Translations under genes and position numbers: made by a program
Assembly (NCBI RefSeq): GCF_036373705.1
Contig: NW_027102722.1
Coordinates: forward strand, 1-64,000
DNA length: 64,000 nucleotides
Reading direction: 5' to 3'
Origin: Amia ocellicauda
Taxonomy: Eukaryota > Chordata > Actinopteri > Amiiformes > Amiidae
Part shown: positions 8,766 to 18,196 of the stretch, in pieces
How positions within the stretch are numbered: the stretch's first letter is position 1
How the letters are laid out: every line of letters begins with the position of its first letter
Notes under the pieces: generated by a model
What the model was told of the DNA's origin: nothing
Database searches by the model: none
What the model saw: the letters and a program-made list of their open reading frames with translations, nothing else

Positions 8766-10200
8766 GGGGTCCGACCCCCCGACCCGGGAAGAACTACCGG
8801 AACTCCCCCCTCCCCTCCCCTGTTCCCCCACAATAAGAAAAGCACTGAAAACAGAAGACAAAATAAACAAACTGAAAAAAGTAAAGCAACAAAAAAACGC
8901 AGCCAAAGGACAGAGCTCTCAGCAGCACTCCCGCTCACTGCAGACCCCTCCCACACACTCCCAGCTGAGAGAGAGAGAGAGAGAGAGTGTTAGTGTCTGT
9001 CTGTCTCTCTCTCTCTGTAGATGCATCATAGGGAACATATGTAACAATCTCTCTTTTTGTTTACCAAAAATGAGAATTAATGTATTTCAAGTGGGTGTTG
9101 CCTTGGTTGGAAACGTTTTAAGATTATTTATGAAGTGTAAAGTGGATTTGTCTCAGTTCTCTGTAGTTTTCAATGTATGTGCCATTCAGTAGCGTTCATG
9201 TTACAGATATGCCCTATGCAGTGGTAGGGTCAATAAAATGTCAGTAAAACTTTATTTTAGCAATTATGGAGGGGAAGAACTGCAAATAGAGGGTCCCCAC
9301 TAATTATCTAACTTACCAACAACGTTTAAAATTAGGTCTTGCGAAGCTGCCAAATAATGCTGTATAATCGTATGTGTCTTCATACAACGGCTGCTATAGT
9401 CTGATAGCTTTGATTATATATATATATATATATATTTTCTTGTGAACCACAAATGCTATTTGCTTGATTTTTACAGAGTATGTTATAAATACCATTCTTA
9501 TGAAGCCTGACAAATTGTATGCTGTAATTATGAATATTTTCAAATCATTTGTTTGTTTTTCCTAACATGTTACAAATGTTCCCTATGTGAAAGATGCATT
9601 ATATCTTAATAATGTCTAAACAATTAAAGATATACAGATTATTATTTTTGGTAAAGTTATAATACATTGCTATTAACTATGTGTGTCAGTAAAAGTTTAA
9701 ATTTCCTAAAGGATTTTTATTGATCTTGCAAAATAAGTGTTTAGGGAACATTTGTAACATAGAGGTGGGTTAGCCACCGAGTAAGGGCAGCGGCTCCGGC
9801 TCCAGCACCATCACCATGTCGCTGGAAAAGCACTAAGTGAGCTCACAGTGAGCTCAGTGTAATGTCTGCTCTGGTGAGCTCACAGTGTGACCTAGTCGTG
9901 AGTTCACGTCTTCACTGGGTAGTCCTTGACAACTTAATTGACTCAAATCTTGGGCTTAATTGGTCAAAATGACCATTGGTTGAAGGTACTCAGGGACTGA
10001 TGTGTAGAGAGACTTATTAAACCTGCAGGATTGTGGTTTTCCCAGATCAGAATTAACCAGATCACCACAAAGGAACATGGTAGGTGCTATTGCAACACAC
10101 ATTACACAAATACATTGAAATCCAAGTTTGCAGTGGTCCTTGGGCCATTGTGTGGTGATCCAGATCACTTCAGCAGGAATTTTGCAGCGGTCTGGACTAC
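8766..10200. other. No gene recognised; AT-rich, short dispersed repeats
   Basis: (GA)n at 8966-8988, (CT)n at 8998-9017, (TA)n at about 9415-9436. A 16-base motif like GGGAACATTTGTAACA occurs directly at about 9030 and 9744, inverted near 9565, and again inverted near 385-435, which suggests a small dispersed repeat. Three GTGAGCTCACAGTG-like strings cluster at 9836-9890. No protein or RNA similarity is recognised. Confidence 0.4.
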
Positions 10201-10276
10201 CTCTCTCTCTCTCTCTCTCTCAATTCAGTGCATTTGTATTGTCAAAGCAATTGGACATGCATACATACATACATAC
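10201..10276. repeat. (CT)n plus dispersed module plus (CATA)n
   Basis: Third copy of the module at 451-560, here directly abutting a Tc1 relic. Confidence 0.85.
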
Positions 10277-10280
10277 GTCT

Positions 10281-10657
10281 GATGAGTCTCGATTTCAGAG
10301 TCAGAATTTGGTGTATACAGAATGAGAACATGGATCCATCATGCCTTGTTACCACTGTGCAGGCTGGTGGTGGTGGTGTAATGGTGTGGGGGATGTTTTC
10401 TTGGCACACTTTAGGCCCCTTAGTGCCAATCGGGCATCGTTTAAATGCCACGGCCCATTGTTTCTGACCATGTCCATCCCTTTATGACCACCATGTACCC
10501 GTCCTCTGATGGCTACTTCCAGCAGGATAATGCACCATGTCACAAAGGTCGAATCATTTCAAATTGGTTTCTTGAACATGACAATGAGTTCACTGTACTA
10601 AACTGGCAACCACAGTCACCAGATCTCAACCCAATAGAGCATCTTTGGGATGTGGTG
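10281..10657 (+). mobile_element. Tc1-like transposase relic
   Basis: Carries all three catalytic neighbourhoods of a Tc1 DDE transposase: DESRF at 10281, FQQDNAPCHKGRIISNWF at about 10518, and SPDLNPIEHLWDVV ending near 10654. Between them is AGGGGVMVWGMFSW. The parts lie in at least three different frames, so the protein is dead. The N-terminal half is replaced by the (CT)n/(CATA)n block, and the right side is interrupted by the LTR that starts at 10658. Confidence 0.85.
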
Positions 10658-12049
10658 TGTAGCGTTATGTTGGGTGTATTTGGATAAGAGTATTTGGGCT
10701 CTGAGCTGAAGCACGGATCTAAAGAAGACCTCTCCCCCCCAAAGTTATCAGATTTCCTTAGCTCATCAGCTTGGAACTGGTTTGCATCAAAGTGACAGTT
10801 TTGGGGAGGATGGCACCGAGAAGAGGCCAAATAGTTTGTTATTCTGCTATGAGATGTCTGGAGAAAGGGGCCTGTTGGTGATAAAAACTCTTTGAAGTGG
10901 ATGAGAGCTGAAATCCCGACATAGAGCTACGAACCCAGGCCAACCGGCATTTCCAAAAGATGGCATGGATTGACATCAGTCATAAATCAAGCCCCCCTCC
11001 AATAGGACACTGGGGGCTGAAACCGAAATCCAATCTCAAGAACTCAGGAACCAATCACCTATTGATCTGACAGACTATAAAGGACAAACACGGCCTTTCT
11101 TTCTCTCTCTCTCTCACCTGAACCAGTAACTCGCTGCCACAGCATAACCTGTAGCTCTGTTGCCAGAACCGGAATCAGAAACCAACCAAGTCTTTGCCGG
11201 CAACAGAAGAGTTAAACTGGGAGAAGGAGATTGAGCCGTACGAAGAATTCTTTTAAAGGACTTTATTAAATAAAGAACTTTACAGACTGCACTGCCCGCC
11301 TGTGCCCACCTGATCAGTGGAGTTTTACAGCTGGACAATTGACTAAGTCGACTGAATACGAAAGTGTCAGTCATTTAAATAGCTATTTGAGTCTTAAGAA
11401 ACTTGACCCTTGGAACAAACAGGGCCCTGCTTTCCTCAAAGACTTCATCTTCAAGTAACTACGGTGGAACCCCAGCTTACAAAGAAGATTTTGTGCACAA
11501 CCTTGGAGCCTTCAAACCAGTGGAAAATCTGTTTGGAAACGACTCTACTTTCGCGAAACCCCAACTTCCAGGTGCATCGACTGAGTGGAAGTTCTTGGAC
11601 AAAGCCGAACCGGACTGCCTTTGTTCCAACCACACGGAACTCGTGCCGTGTGCTGTTATCTGAGCCGGAAGCCAGAGAGGCCTATCTGCGACGAAGTTCA
11701 CATAAGTTTAACAGTTTGGAGTTCATGATTCATGACATTTGAGAAATCAATTAGAAATGTTAATCTGTGATTCATAACTCTAGAATGTGTAATATCATTT
11801 AGTTTTCTTAAATATAAATGTGTGTTGCATTAAACTGTTTTGTTGATAATTTTAGAAATAAAATCTGTCAACGCCGAGAAATATCTTCTCATTCCTGTTT
11901 TACTGTTTATTCTGAAATTGACACAAGTTAATAGACATTAGATTAGTGGTGGCCCTGCCTATCCTTAATCATTGAATAATAATCAGTTAAGGGAAATTGT
12001 GGTAACAAGTAATGATAGGATCTTTCTTGGCACCTAAACGTAAATGAGA

Positions 12050-12107
<58 letters not shown>

Positions 12108-12532
12108 GAGAAGTTACCTGACATAAATACTAACCTGCGTAGTTATTTAATGTGTGACTAATAATACTAACGAGAGACTCACCTTCGTCTTACTAACCGG
12201 TATTGTAGTCAATGTGTTTATAACCTTTTTTGTTTAACGATTTGTGTGTTATCATATGCGATCCCATGGTCTTTGATTTGGTCACGGAAGTGATTTGTCT
12301 TTGATTTGTTGATCTAGAGTTGAATTTTAATTAGTTTTTCCCTTTTGTATAATTAGTGTAGTGCTACATTTAGTCTTTGTTTTGAATAAATTTGACAATT
12401 TATATCTTTGGAAATGGTGTCTGCGTCAAATTATTACAGAAATTGAGTTCTACAAGATTCCAGGATTCGTGATAAGGTGATACTATAAATACACTTCTAT
12501 AATTGAAATTTATAAGTGTACCTTACGCTACA
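10658..12532 (+). mobile_element. Long LTR of a retroelement (5' LTR position)
   Basis: An 1875-bp block opening TGTAGCGTTATGTTGGGTG and closing CCTTACGCTACA, so its short inverted ends are TGTAGCG/CGCTACA. TATA-like CTATAAAGG sits at about 11075 and a poly(A) signal (TTAAATAAAG) near 11268, suggesting U3 of about 440 bases. It contains a (CT)n at 11099-11114 and an (AT)n at 12052-12104. Repeats of this LTR, in the opposite orientation, make up most of the megasatellite to the right. Family (gypsy-like or endogenous retrovirus) not determined. Fossil. Confidence 0.85.
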
Positions 12533-12700
12533 TAATTGGTGCCCCGTGAGAGGAATCTTAGACTGAAAAGAACTAAGTTCTGTAATAGTTATTGGAGAGC
12601 TTTGTCCAGAAATCCAGATTCCAAAGGTTAGTAACAAGAAAACTTTTGTAGGCACGATACACTGTTTGTACTCTAGGGGACGCTCTAGAATTGCCCACGT
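12533..12700 (+). mobile_element. Leader of the retroelement with a PBS-like motif
   Basis: Right after the LTR comes TAATTGGTGCCCCGTGAGAG; TGGTGCC is a plausible start of a primer-binding site (3' CCA of a tRNA), offset by a few bases as in many LTR elements. The leader lasts about 165 bases and then gives way to the 5S array, so no gag or pol is present. Confidence 0.6.
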
Positions 12701-12793
12701 GGTATGTGTATTTTTCTTTTTTTTTTTTTTTTTGCTGGAAGTTCTGTCAATACCCTCCAGCCTTTAAGAGACATCATGCAGCCAGGCCTCTTG

Positions 12794-12913
12794 GCTTGCG
12801 GCCACACCGTTCTGAACGCGCCCGATTTCATCAGATCTCGGAAGCTAAATGGAGCAGCGCCTGATCAGTACTTGGATGGGAGACCTCCTGGAAATACCAG
12901 GTACTGCAAGCTT
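12794..12913 (+). rRNA. 5S rRNA copy 1
   Basis: 5S rRNA is the RNA polymerase III-made RNA of the large ribosomal subunit. It begins GCTTGCGGCCACACCGT and ends GTACTGCAAGCTT. The C box TACTTGGATGGGAGACC is preserved; the region after AAGCTAAATGGAGCAGCGCC differs from the other copies in several bases. The overall array sequence departs from standard vertebrate 5S at shared sites (CGTCAGATC for CGTCTGATC; GACCTCCTGGAAATACC for GACCGCCTGGGAATACC). Confidence 0.85.
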
Positions 12914-13128
12914 TTTACGTCTCCTGGGTAACTTCATCGTAGATCTTAATACTCTCTTTCTGTCTGGAGGAGATATAATTGATGAAATGTACACGTACCC
13001 GGCTACTTTCAACACCCTTTGCTGCACTGATATTTTTTCCTCCATTATTCTTTTTCTTTTTTCTTTTTTCTGGAAGTTCCGTCAATATCCGCCAGCCTTT
13101 AAGAGACATCATGCAACCAGGCCTCTCG

Positions 13129-13248
13129 GCTTGCGGACACACAGTCCTGAACGCGCCCGATCTCGTCAGATCTCGGAAACTAAACGGGGCAGGACCTGGT
13201 CAGTACTTGGATGGGAGATCTCCAGGAAATACCAGGTGCTGCCAGCTT
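13129..13248 (+). rRNA. 5S rRNA copy 2
   Basis: GCTTGCGGACACACAGTCCT start; the A-box region AAACTAAACGGGGCAGGACC is close to the array consensus; C box TGGATGGGAGATCTCCAGG has two changes. 3' end GCCAGCTTTTT lacks full pairing with the 5' strand. Confidence 0.8.
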
Positions 13249-13456
13249 TTTACGTCTCCTGGGGAACTTCATCGTAGCTCTTAATACTCTCTTTCTGTCT
13301 GGAGAAGATATAATTGAAGAATTGTACACGTACCCGGCTACTTTCAACACCCTTTGCTGCACTGGTATTTTTCCCTCTATTTTTCTTTTTTTTTTTGCTG
13401 GAAGTTCCGTCAATACCCGCCAGCCTTTAAGAGACATCATGCAGCCAGGCATCTTG

Positions 13457-13576
13457 GCTTGCGGCCACACCATCCTGAACGCGACCGATCTCGTCAGATC
13501 TCGGAAGCTAAACGGGGCAGGACCTGGTCAGTACTTGAATGTGAGACCTCCTGGAAATACCTGGTGCTGCAAGCTT
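13457..13576 (+). rRNA. 5S rRNA copy 3
   Basis: Carries GCGACCGATCTCG and a changed C box (TTGAATGTGAGACC) and ends CTGCAAGCTTTTA. The C-box change would be expected to weaken TFIIIA binding. Confidence 0.8.
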
Positions 13577-13783
13577 TTACGTCTCCTGGGAAACTTCATC
13601 GTAGCTCTTAATACTCTCTTTCTGTCTGGAGAAGATATAATTGAAGAATTGTACACGTACCCGGCTACTTTCAACACCCTTTGCTGCACTGGTATTTTTC
13701 CCTCTATTTTTCTTTTTTTTTTTGCTGGAAGTTCCGTCAATACCCGCCAGCCTTTAAGAGATATCATGCAGCCAGCCCTCTTG

Positions 13784-13903
13784 GCTTGCGTCCACACCGT
13801 CCTGAACGCGCCCGATCTCGACAGATCTCGGAAGCTAAACGGGGCAGGGCCTGGTCAGTACTTTGATGGGTGATCTCCTGGAAATACCAGGTGCTGCCAG
13901 CTT
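13784..13903 (+). rRNA. 5S rRNA copy 4
   Basis: GCTTGCGTCCACACCGTCC start, CTCGACAGATC in loop region, C box TTTGATGGGTGATC; ends GCCAGCTTTTT. Probably decayed. Confidence 0.75.
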
Positions 13904-14119
13904 TTTACGTCTCCTGGGAAACTTCATCGTAGCTCTTAATACTCTCTTTCTGTCTGGAGGTGTTATAATTTAGGAATTGTACACGTACCCGGCTACTATC
14001 AACAGCCTTTGCTGCACTGATATTTTTCCCTCCATTTTTCTTTATTTTTATTTTTTTTTGCTGGAAGTTCCGTCAATACCCGCCAGCCTTTAAGAGACAT
14101 CATGCAGCCAGGCCTCTTT

Positions 14120-14239
14120 GCTTGCGGCCACACTGTCCTGAACGCGCCCAATCTTGTGAGATCTTGGAAGCAAATCGTGGCAGGGCCTGGTCAGTATTTG
14201 GATGGGTGACCTCCTGGAAATACCAGGTACTGCAAACTT
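14120..14239 (+). rRNA. 5S rRNA copy 5
   Basis: The most diverged full-length copy: CCCAATCTTGTGAGATCTT and AAGCAAATCGTGGCAGGG alter the A box; C box is TTTGGATGGGTGACC; end is TGCAAACTTTTT. Confidence 0.75.
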
Positions 14240-14453
14240 TTTACGTCTCCTGGGTTACTTCATCGTAGTTCTTAATTCTCTCTTTCTGTCAGGAGGAGAT
14301 ATAATTGAAGAATTGTACACGTACCCGGCTACTGTCAACACCCTTTGCTGCACTGATATTTTTCCCTCCATTTTTCATTTTTTTTTTTTTTTTGCTGGAA
14401 GTTACGTCAATACCCGCCAGCCATTAAGAGACATCATGCAGCCTGGCCTCTTG

Positions 14454-14573
14454 GCTTGCGGCCTCACCGTCCTGAACACGCCCGATCTCATCAGATCTCG
14501 GAAGCTAAACGGGGCAGGGCCTGATCAGTACTTGCATGGGAGACCTCCTGGAAATACCAGGTACTGCAAGCTT
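14454..14573 (+). rRNA. 5S rRNA copy 6
   Basis: Near array consensus apart from GCCTCACCGTCCTGAACACG and CTTGCATGGGAGACC. Intact helix I ends (GCTTGCGGC and GTACTGCAAGC) and T-run terminator. Confidence 0.85.
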
Positions 14574-14790
14574 TTTACGTCTCCTGGGTAACTTCATTGT
14601 AGCTCTTAATTCTCTCTTTCTGTCTGGAGGAGATATAATTGAAGAATTGTACACGTACCCGGCTTCTTTCAACACCCTTTGCTGCACTGATATTTTTCCA
14701 TCCATTTTTCTTTTTTTTTTTTTTTTTTTTGCTGGAAGTTCCGTCAATACCCGCCAGCCTTTAAGAGACATCATGCAGCCAGGCGTCTCG

Positions 14791-14910
14791 GCTTGCGGCC
14801 TCACCGTCCTGAACGCTACCGATCTTGTCAGATCTCGGAAGCTAAACGGGGCAGGGCCTGGTCAGTACTTGGATGGGTGACCTCCTGGAAATACCAGGTG
14901 CTGCAAGCTT
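14791..14910 (+). rRNA. 5S rRNA copy 7
   Basis: GCTTGCGGCCTCACCGTCCT start with GAACGCTACCGATCTTGTC; A box AAGCTAAACGGGGCAGGGCC is standard for the array; TGGATGGGTGACC in the C box. Confidence 0.8.
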
Positions 14911-15118
14911 TTTATGTCTCCTGGGTAACTTCATTGTAGCTCTTAATTCTCTCTTTCTGTCTGGAGGAGATATAATTGAAGAAATGTACACGTACCCGGC
15001 TACTTTCAACACCCTTTGCTGAACTGATATTTTTCCCTCCATTTTTCTTTTTTTATTTGCTGGAAGTTCCGTCAACACCCGTCTGCCTTAAAGAGACATC
15101 ATGCAGCCAGGCCTCTCG

Positions 15119-15238
15119 GCTTGCGGCTACACCGTCCTGGACGCACCCCGTCTCGTCAGATCTCGGAACTTAAACGGGTCAGGGCCTGGTCAGTACTTGG
15201 ATGGGAGACCTCCTGGAAATACCAGGTGCTGCAAGCTT
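15119..15238 (+). rRNA. 5S rRNA copy 8
   Basis: GCTTGCGGCTACACCGTCCT, then GGACGCACCCCGTCTCGTC and AACTTAAACGGGTCAGGGCC; C box TACTTGGATGGGAGACC and 3' end GGTGCTGCAAGCTTTTT are clean. Confidence 0.8.
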
Positions 15239-15455
15239 TTTACGTCACTTGGGTAACTTCATCGTAGCTCTTAATACTCTCTTTCTGTCTGGAGGAGATA
15301 TAATTGAAGAATTTTACACGTACCCCGCTACTTACAACACCCTTTGCTGCACTGATATTGTTCCCTCCATTTTTTTTTTTTTTTTTTTTTTTTTTGCTGG
15401 AAGTTCCGTCAATACCCACCAGCCTTTAAGCGACATCATGCAGCCAGGCCTCTCT

Positions 15456-15520
15456 GCTTTTGGCCACACCATCCTGAACGCGCCCGATCTCGTCAGATCT
15501 CGGAAGCTAAACGGGGCAGG
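15456..15520 (+). pseudogene. 5S rRNA copy 9, 3'-truncated
   Basis: Starts GCTTTTGGCCACACCATCCT and follows the array through the A box AAGCTAAACGGGGCAGG, then breaks at 15520 into unrelated DNA (CGACCGATTGTC). About 65 of 120 bases remain, so no 5S RNA can be made. This marks the right edge of the array. Confidence 0.85.
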
Positions 15521-16216
15521 CGACCGATTGTCATTTCTCACTACTTCTTTCTTAGCAGACGCCCTCTTCCTGTGCGACTTGCCAAGGCACAAGAGATTTT
15601 TATAATGGTGCAATTCAGAATCAAATTACCCACCAAGGCTTAGTACCAATGACGTGTTCAAGACGTTACACAGGTGCAGTGGAGAAATCTACAGGTCACG
15701 CACGTCCTGCAGCCCACATTGTGAGCTAATCATTGCAGACCAGGTATGGAGTCATCGTTAATGGCTCAGGGGAGGGGGGCTGTAAGGGAACATCAAGATA
15801 CGATACGATACGATACGATACACCTCACCTCACCAGCGCAGCCCCGGCCGCTCCGCCTGGCGGCTGGCAGGGGGGAAGCATCTCTGCCCACTACTTCGGC
15901 GTATCGGGGATTGTAGTGGATTTCTGCTCCGTTTTCCAATGACACTTGGGATTACGGTTGATTGATTACCTCTCCGGATTTGCACATTCCCCCAGCATGC
16001 CTCTGCCCGGCATGGGGATGGGGTGAAGTGTCCCTGTCTGCCATGGTGGTACGGACGTTTGGTGAAAGAGAGGCGCTAGAGTCTCTCCAGGGAAGGCCCC
16101 CGGCCTCACCGCCAACGAGCAGGGAGTGGGACAGGCTTCCCGGCCCCAAACAGCGAGTCGCCTCGCTCCCCCGGCCCACCTGGGTACAAAGGCGGGTGCT
16201 CTCTAACCCAGCCCTT
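15521..16216. other. No gene recognised between 5S array and U6
   Basis: Contains a short (GATAC)n at 15798-15821, GC-rich DNA at 15840-15880 and a perfect 7-bp stem (CCACTAC at 15889, GTAGTGG at 15914). TACAAA at 16185-16190 is about 30 bases before the U6-like start and could be a degenerate TATA box; no PSE is evident. Confidence 0.4.
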
Positions 16217-16320
16217 GTGTTCGCGACGGCAATACGTATAATAAAACTGGAACGATACAGAGAAGATTTGCATGGCCCCTGTGCAAGGATGACACGCAAA
16301 TTCGTGAAGCGTTCCATATC
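16217..16320 (+). ncRNA. U6 snRNA-like gene or pseudogene
   Basis: U6 forms the catalytic core of the spliceosome. The start GTGTTCGCGACGGCAATAC has the length and fold of the 5' stem-loop; GGAACGATACAGAGAAGATT (with the ACAGAGA box), CATGGCCCCTGTGCAAGGAT and GACACGCAAATTCGTGAAGC then follow without gaps against vertebrate U6. In the stem-loop the usual C4-G16 pair is U-A, a paired change. However, the AGC triad after GATT reads TGC, and the end is CCATATCTTGG rather than a T-run, so Pol III termination is missing. No poly(A) tail or target duplication is seen, so it need not be a retrocopy. Most likely a diverged, non-functional variant; a specialised one cannot be excluded. Confidence 0.8.
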
Positions 16321-16322
16321 TT

Positions 16323-16516
16323 GGTCAGTTTCTCGGTAGCGCGCCGGTTCCCATTGTCCTTGCGGGCATCTGGTGCTTGCGTCGCGGGCGGTTTCTCACA
16401 CCGTGGGTATCTCTCCCTCTCGCGCCCGTGCTCGGTGGTGTCGAGTCCTCTCGCACTCCTGCGTCACAGCGGATCTCTCGACCCCGTTCGGCGCAAGCGA
16501 ATTTTCCCTCCGTTTT
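16323..16516. other. GC-rich stretch, no gene recognised
   Basis: Unique-looking DNA between the U6-like sequence and the first megasatellite unit. Frames on both strands lack known motifs. Confidence 0.35.
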
Positions 16517-17238
16517 TGTTCTTTCCACTGCTAGCGCTGCCTCTGTGAAGGCGGATGGTGCTTGTGAGAAGTCAACAGCGTGTCCACCGAAAAGGGTGTC
16601 TGACTCCTGGTTTTGGATCCGGAAGGGTTGATAACAGACCGAAACGGTTACAATATGATACTGCTTAGATTAATTGTGAATATGTATTGTGATCGTGCTC
16701 GGCTCAGGTGTGCGTTCAGTCCGCACACAAAACATTTCGGTCGCGAAACGTCTAATCAAATCGAATAAAATGGCGGGGATAGCATGTTTGATCCGTGTGC
16801 TATTGTTTTTCAACAATTGTAATGCCCTTTGTAACGTTTAACCACTTCGTTACATACAGCTTGTTATAGGATATTTTGAACTGAACCTATTTTGCTGTGA
16901 ATTTATATTTACTGCGAATAGTTTATTGTGGCTGGTCTTGGTCTGTCTGCACTAAATAAATGATTTGTATCAAGGGATTATTTAGTTTGTCTGTGTACTT
17001 TTTTACCTAACCACTAAAGGCCACTCCTTGCACTTCACACATTTGCCCTTTTAATTACTCCCTTACTGACATACATTAACATGCAATGTGCGTGTGATAA
17101 TAGTTTTAGCAGCCTGTTGCCATTCAGGTGAGACAATAACTAGTAAATCCTTTTATTTATTTTTTCATGTTGGTGCGCCGCGAAGGTTTTTGGTCTCAGC
17201 AAAGTGTGCCGTGGCATTACAACGCTTGGGAACCACTG
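16517..17238. mobile_element. hAT element, right part only (unit 1)
   Basis: Similarity to the other units starts at TTGTTCTTTCCACTGCTAGC and runs to the right terminus GGGAACCACTG at 17238, followed by GCTTGGCT. Contains the long form of the right arm (about 330 extra bases from GTGAAGGCGGATGGTGC). The left arm is absent; the megasatellite begins here. Confidence 0.8.
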
Positions 17239-17745
17239 GCTTGGCTTGTTGGGCATCCAGGTATGCACTGAGATTACGATCGGCACGATGATTGTCGTTC
17301 TCAGGAGAATTGTGTTTCTTTGCTGATCACGTTCTCTGTCGCTTTTTACACAGTTCTTACAAGTGGCACATTGGGGATGAGGAGCAGAGCATGCTGACAC
17401 GCATAGCTGTGGACTTCTGCATGGCATGGGGCCACAGGTCATTCCAAGTATTTCAAGACGACTGCAAATGTGTGGACACGTTGTGTTGGCCCAACCCTCA
17501 CAGATTGTGCCAAGTCAAGTAGAGATGCATGTTGTGCTGTTCTAAAGTGACACGTCGTCAACGGCAAAAACACCTCTCAGAGTTCCTGGCTTGACTTGCC
17601 TCTGGAAGACAACACTTGCCCAGGCTGGATATTTGCCGAAAGAAGCAAAGAGGACTAGACACCTTGCCTAGACGCAACTGCATATTTCATTGTCACCTGT
17701 AAGGCCATCCAGGCTTTTCACCATCATGGCCCTCGGTCAACAAGG

Positions 17746-17818
17746 CGCCCGAACAGAGACTCGAACCCTGGACCCTCAGATTAAAAGTCTGATGCTCTAC
17801 CGGCTGAGCTACCCAGGC
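17746..17818 (-). tRNA. tRNA-Lys(TTT), unit 1
   Basis: 73 nt on the minus strand, anticodon loop ACTTTTAATC, A box TAGCTCAGCCGGTAGAGC and B box GGTTCGAGTCT. The acceptor has a T-G wobble at pair 4 (GCCTGGG) and the T stem a G-U, both tolerable. No close T-run terminator on the minus strand. Confidence 0.88.
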
Positions 17819-18037
17819 TTCAGTGAAGTGCTTCATGATTGTTCCAGACCGCTTTCTGGCCGGTTTAGAAAACTGGGCTCAGGGTGAAAAGGGTCACATG
17901 CATATGAGATGTTTGGGCAATGCGAGTTCTCCACAGCAAATCCAAATTTCCGGTGTTTTCTCCTTGTCCTCATGCAATTCCAATGGCTTGACATTTGGGA
18001 GCTCGTCCAAAACCGATGTCAAACCATAATCACGCCT

Positions 18038-18126
18038 TCCTTCGAGCCGGAATTGAACCAGCGACCTAAGGATGCCCGCTGCCTGAAACCTACAGTCCTC
18101 CGCTATACCAACTGAGCTATCGAAGG
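18038..18126 (-). tRNA. tRNA-Tyr(GTA) with intron, unit 1
   Basis: 89 nt: exon 1 begins CCTTCGATAGCTCAG and ends GGACTGTAG; a 16-base intron GTTTCAGGCAGCGGGC sits one base after the anticodon, the eukaryotic site; exon 2 is ATCCTTAGGTCGCTGGTTC and on to CTCGAAGGA. Vertebrate tRNA-Tyr genes carry an intron here. D arm reads TGGTATAGCG (TGGTAGAGCG elsewhere), a likely weakening of the D stem. TTTT lies about 25 bases downstream. Confidence 0.88.
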
Positions 18127-18196
18127 GAAGCTTCTCACCGTCTTCCCCTGGCAGTCTCAGTGGCCGTGCAAAGCCAAGAAGCACCGTGGCTTGGCT

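Larger units (their letters stand above)
12703..15520 (+). repeat. 5S rDNA tandem array, 9 units of about 330 bp
   Basis: Spacing between gene starts is 335, 328, 327, 336, 334, 337, 328 and 337 bases. Each spacer has the same order: T-run terminator after the gene, ACGTCTCCTGGGTAACTTC, GGAGGAGATATAATTGAAGA, CGTACCCGGCTACTTTCAAC, a poly(T) stretch of 10-25 bases, then GCTGGAAGTTCCGTCAATAC and a TTTAAGAG box at about -31 to -24, which takes the place of the upstream TATA-like element of vertebrate 5S genes. It begins abruptly inside LTR leader DNA and stops inside a gene. Confidence 0.9.

Noticed and set aside
12845-15613. Frames on both strands across the 5S array, up to 220 codons
   Set aside because: Tandem 5S units without stops in one frame; the matches to 5S rRNA explain the sequence.
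15840-15960. Possible U1 or U4 snRNA near CTGGCAGGGGGGAAGCATC
   Set aside because: Only a few bases resemble the start of U1; no U1 loops, no Sm site and no 3' stem follow.
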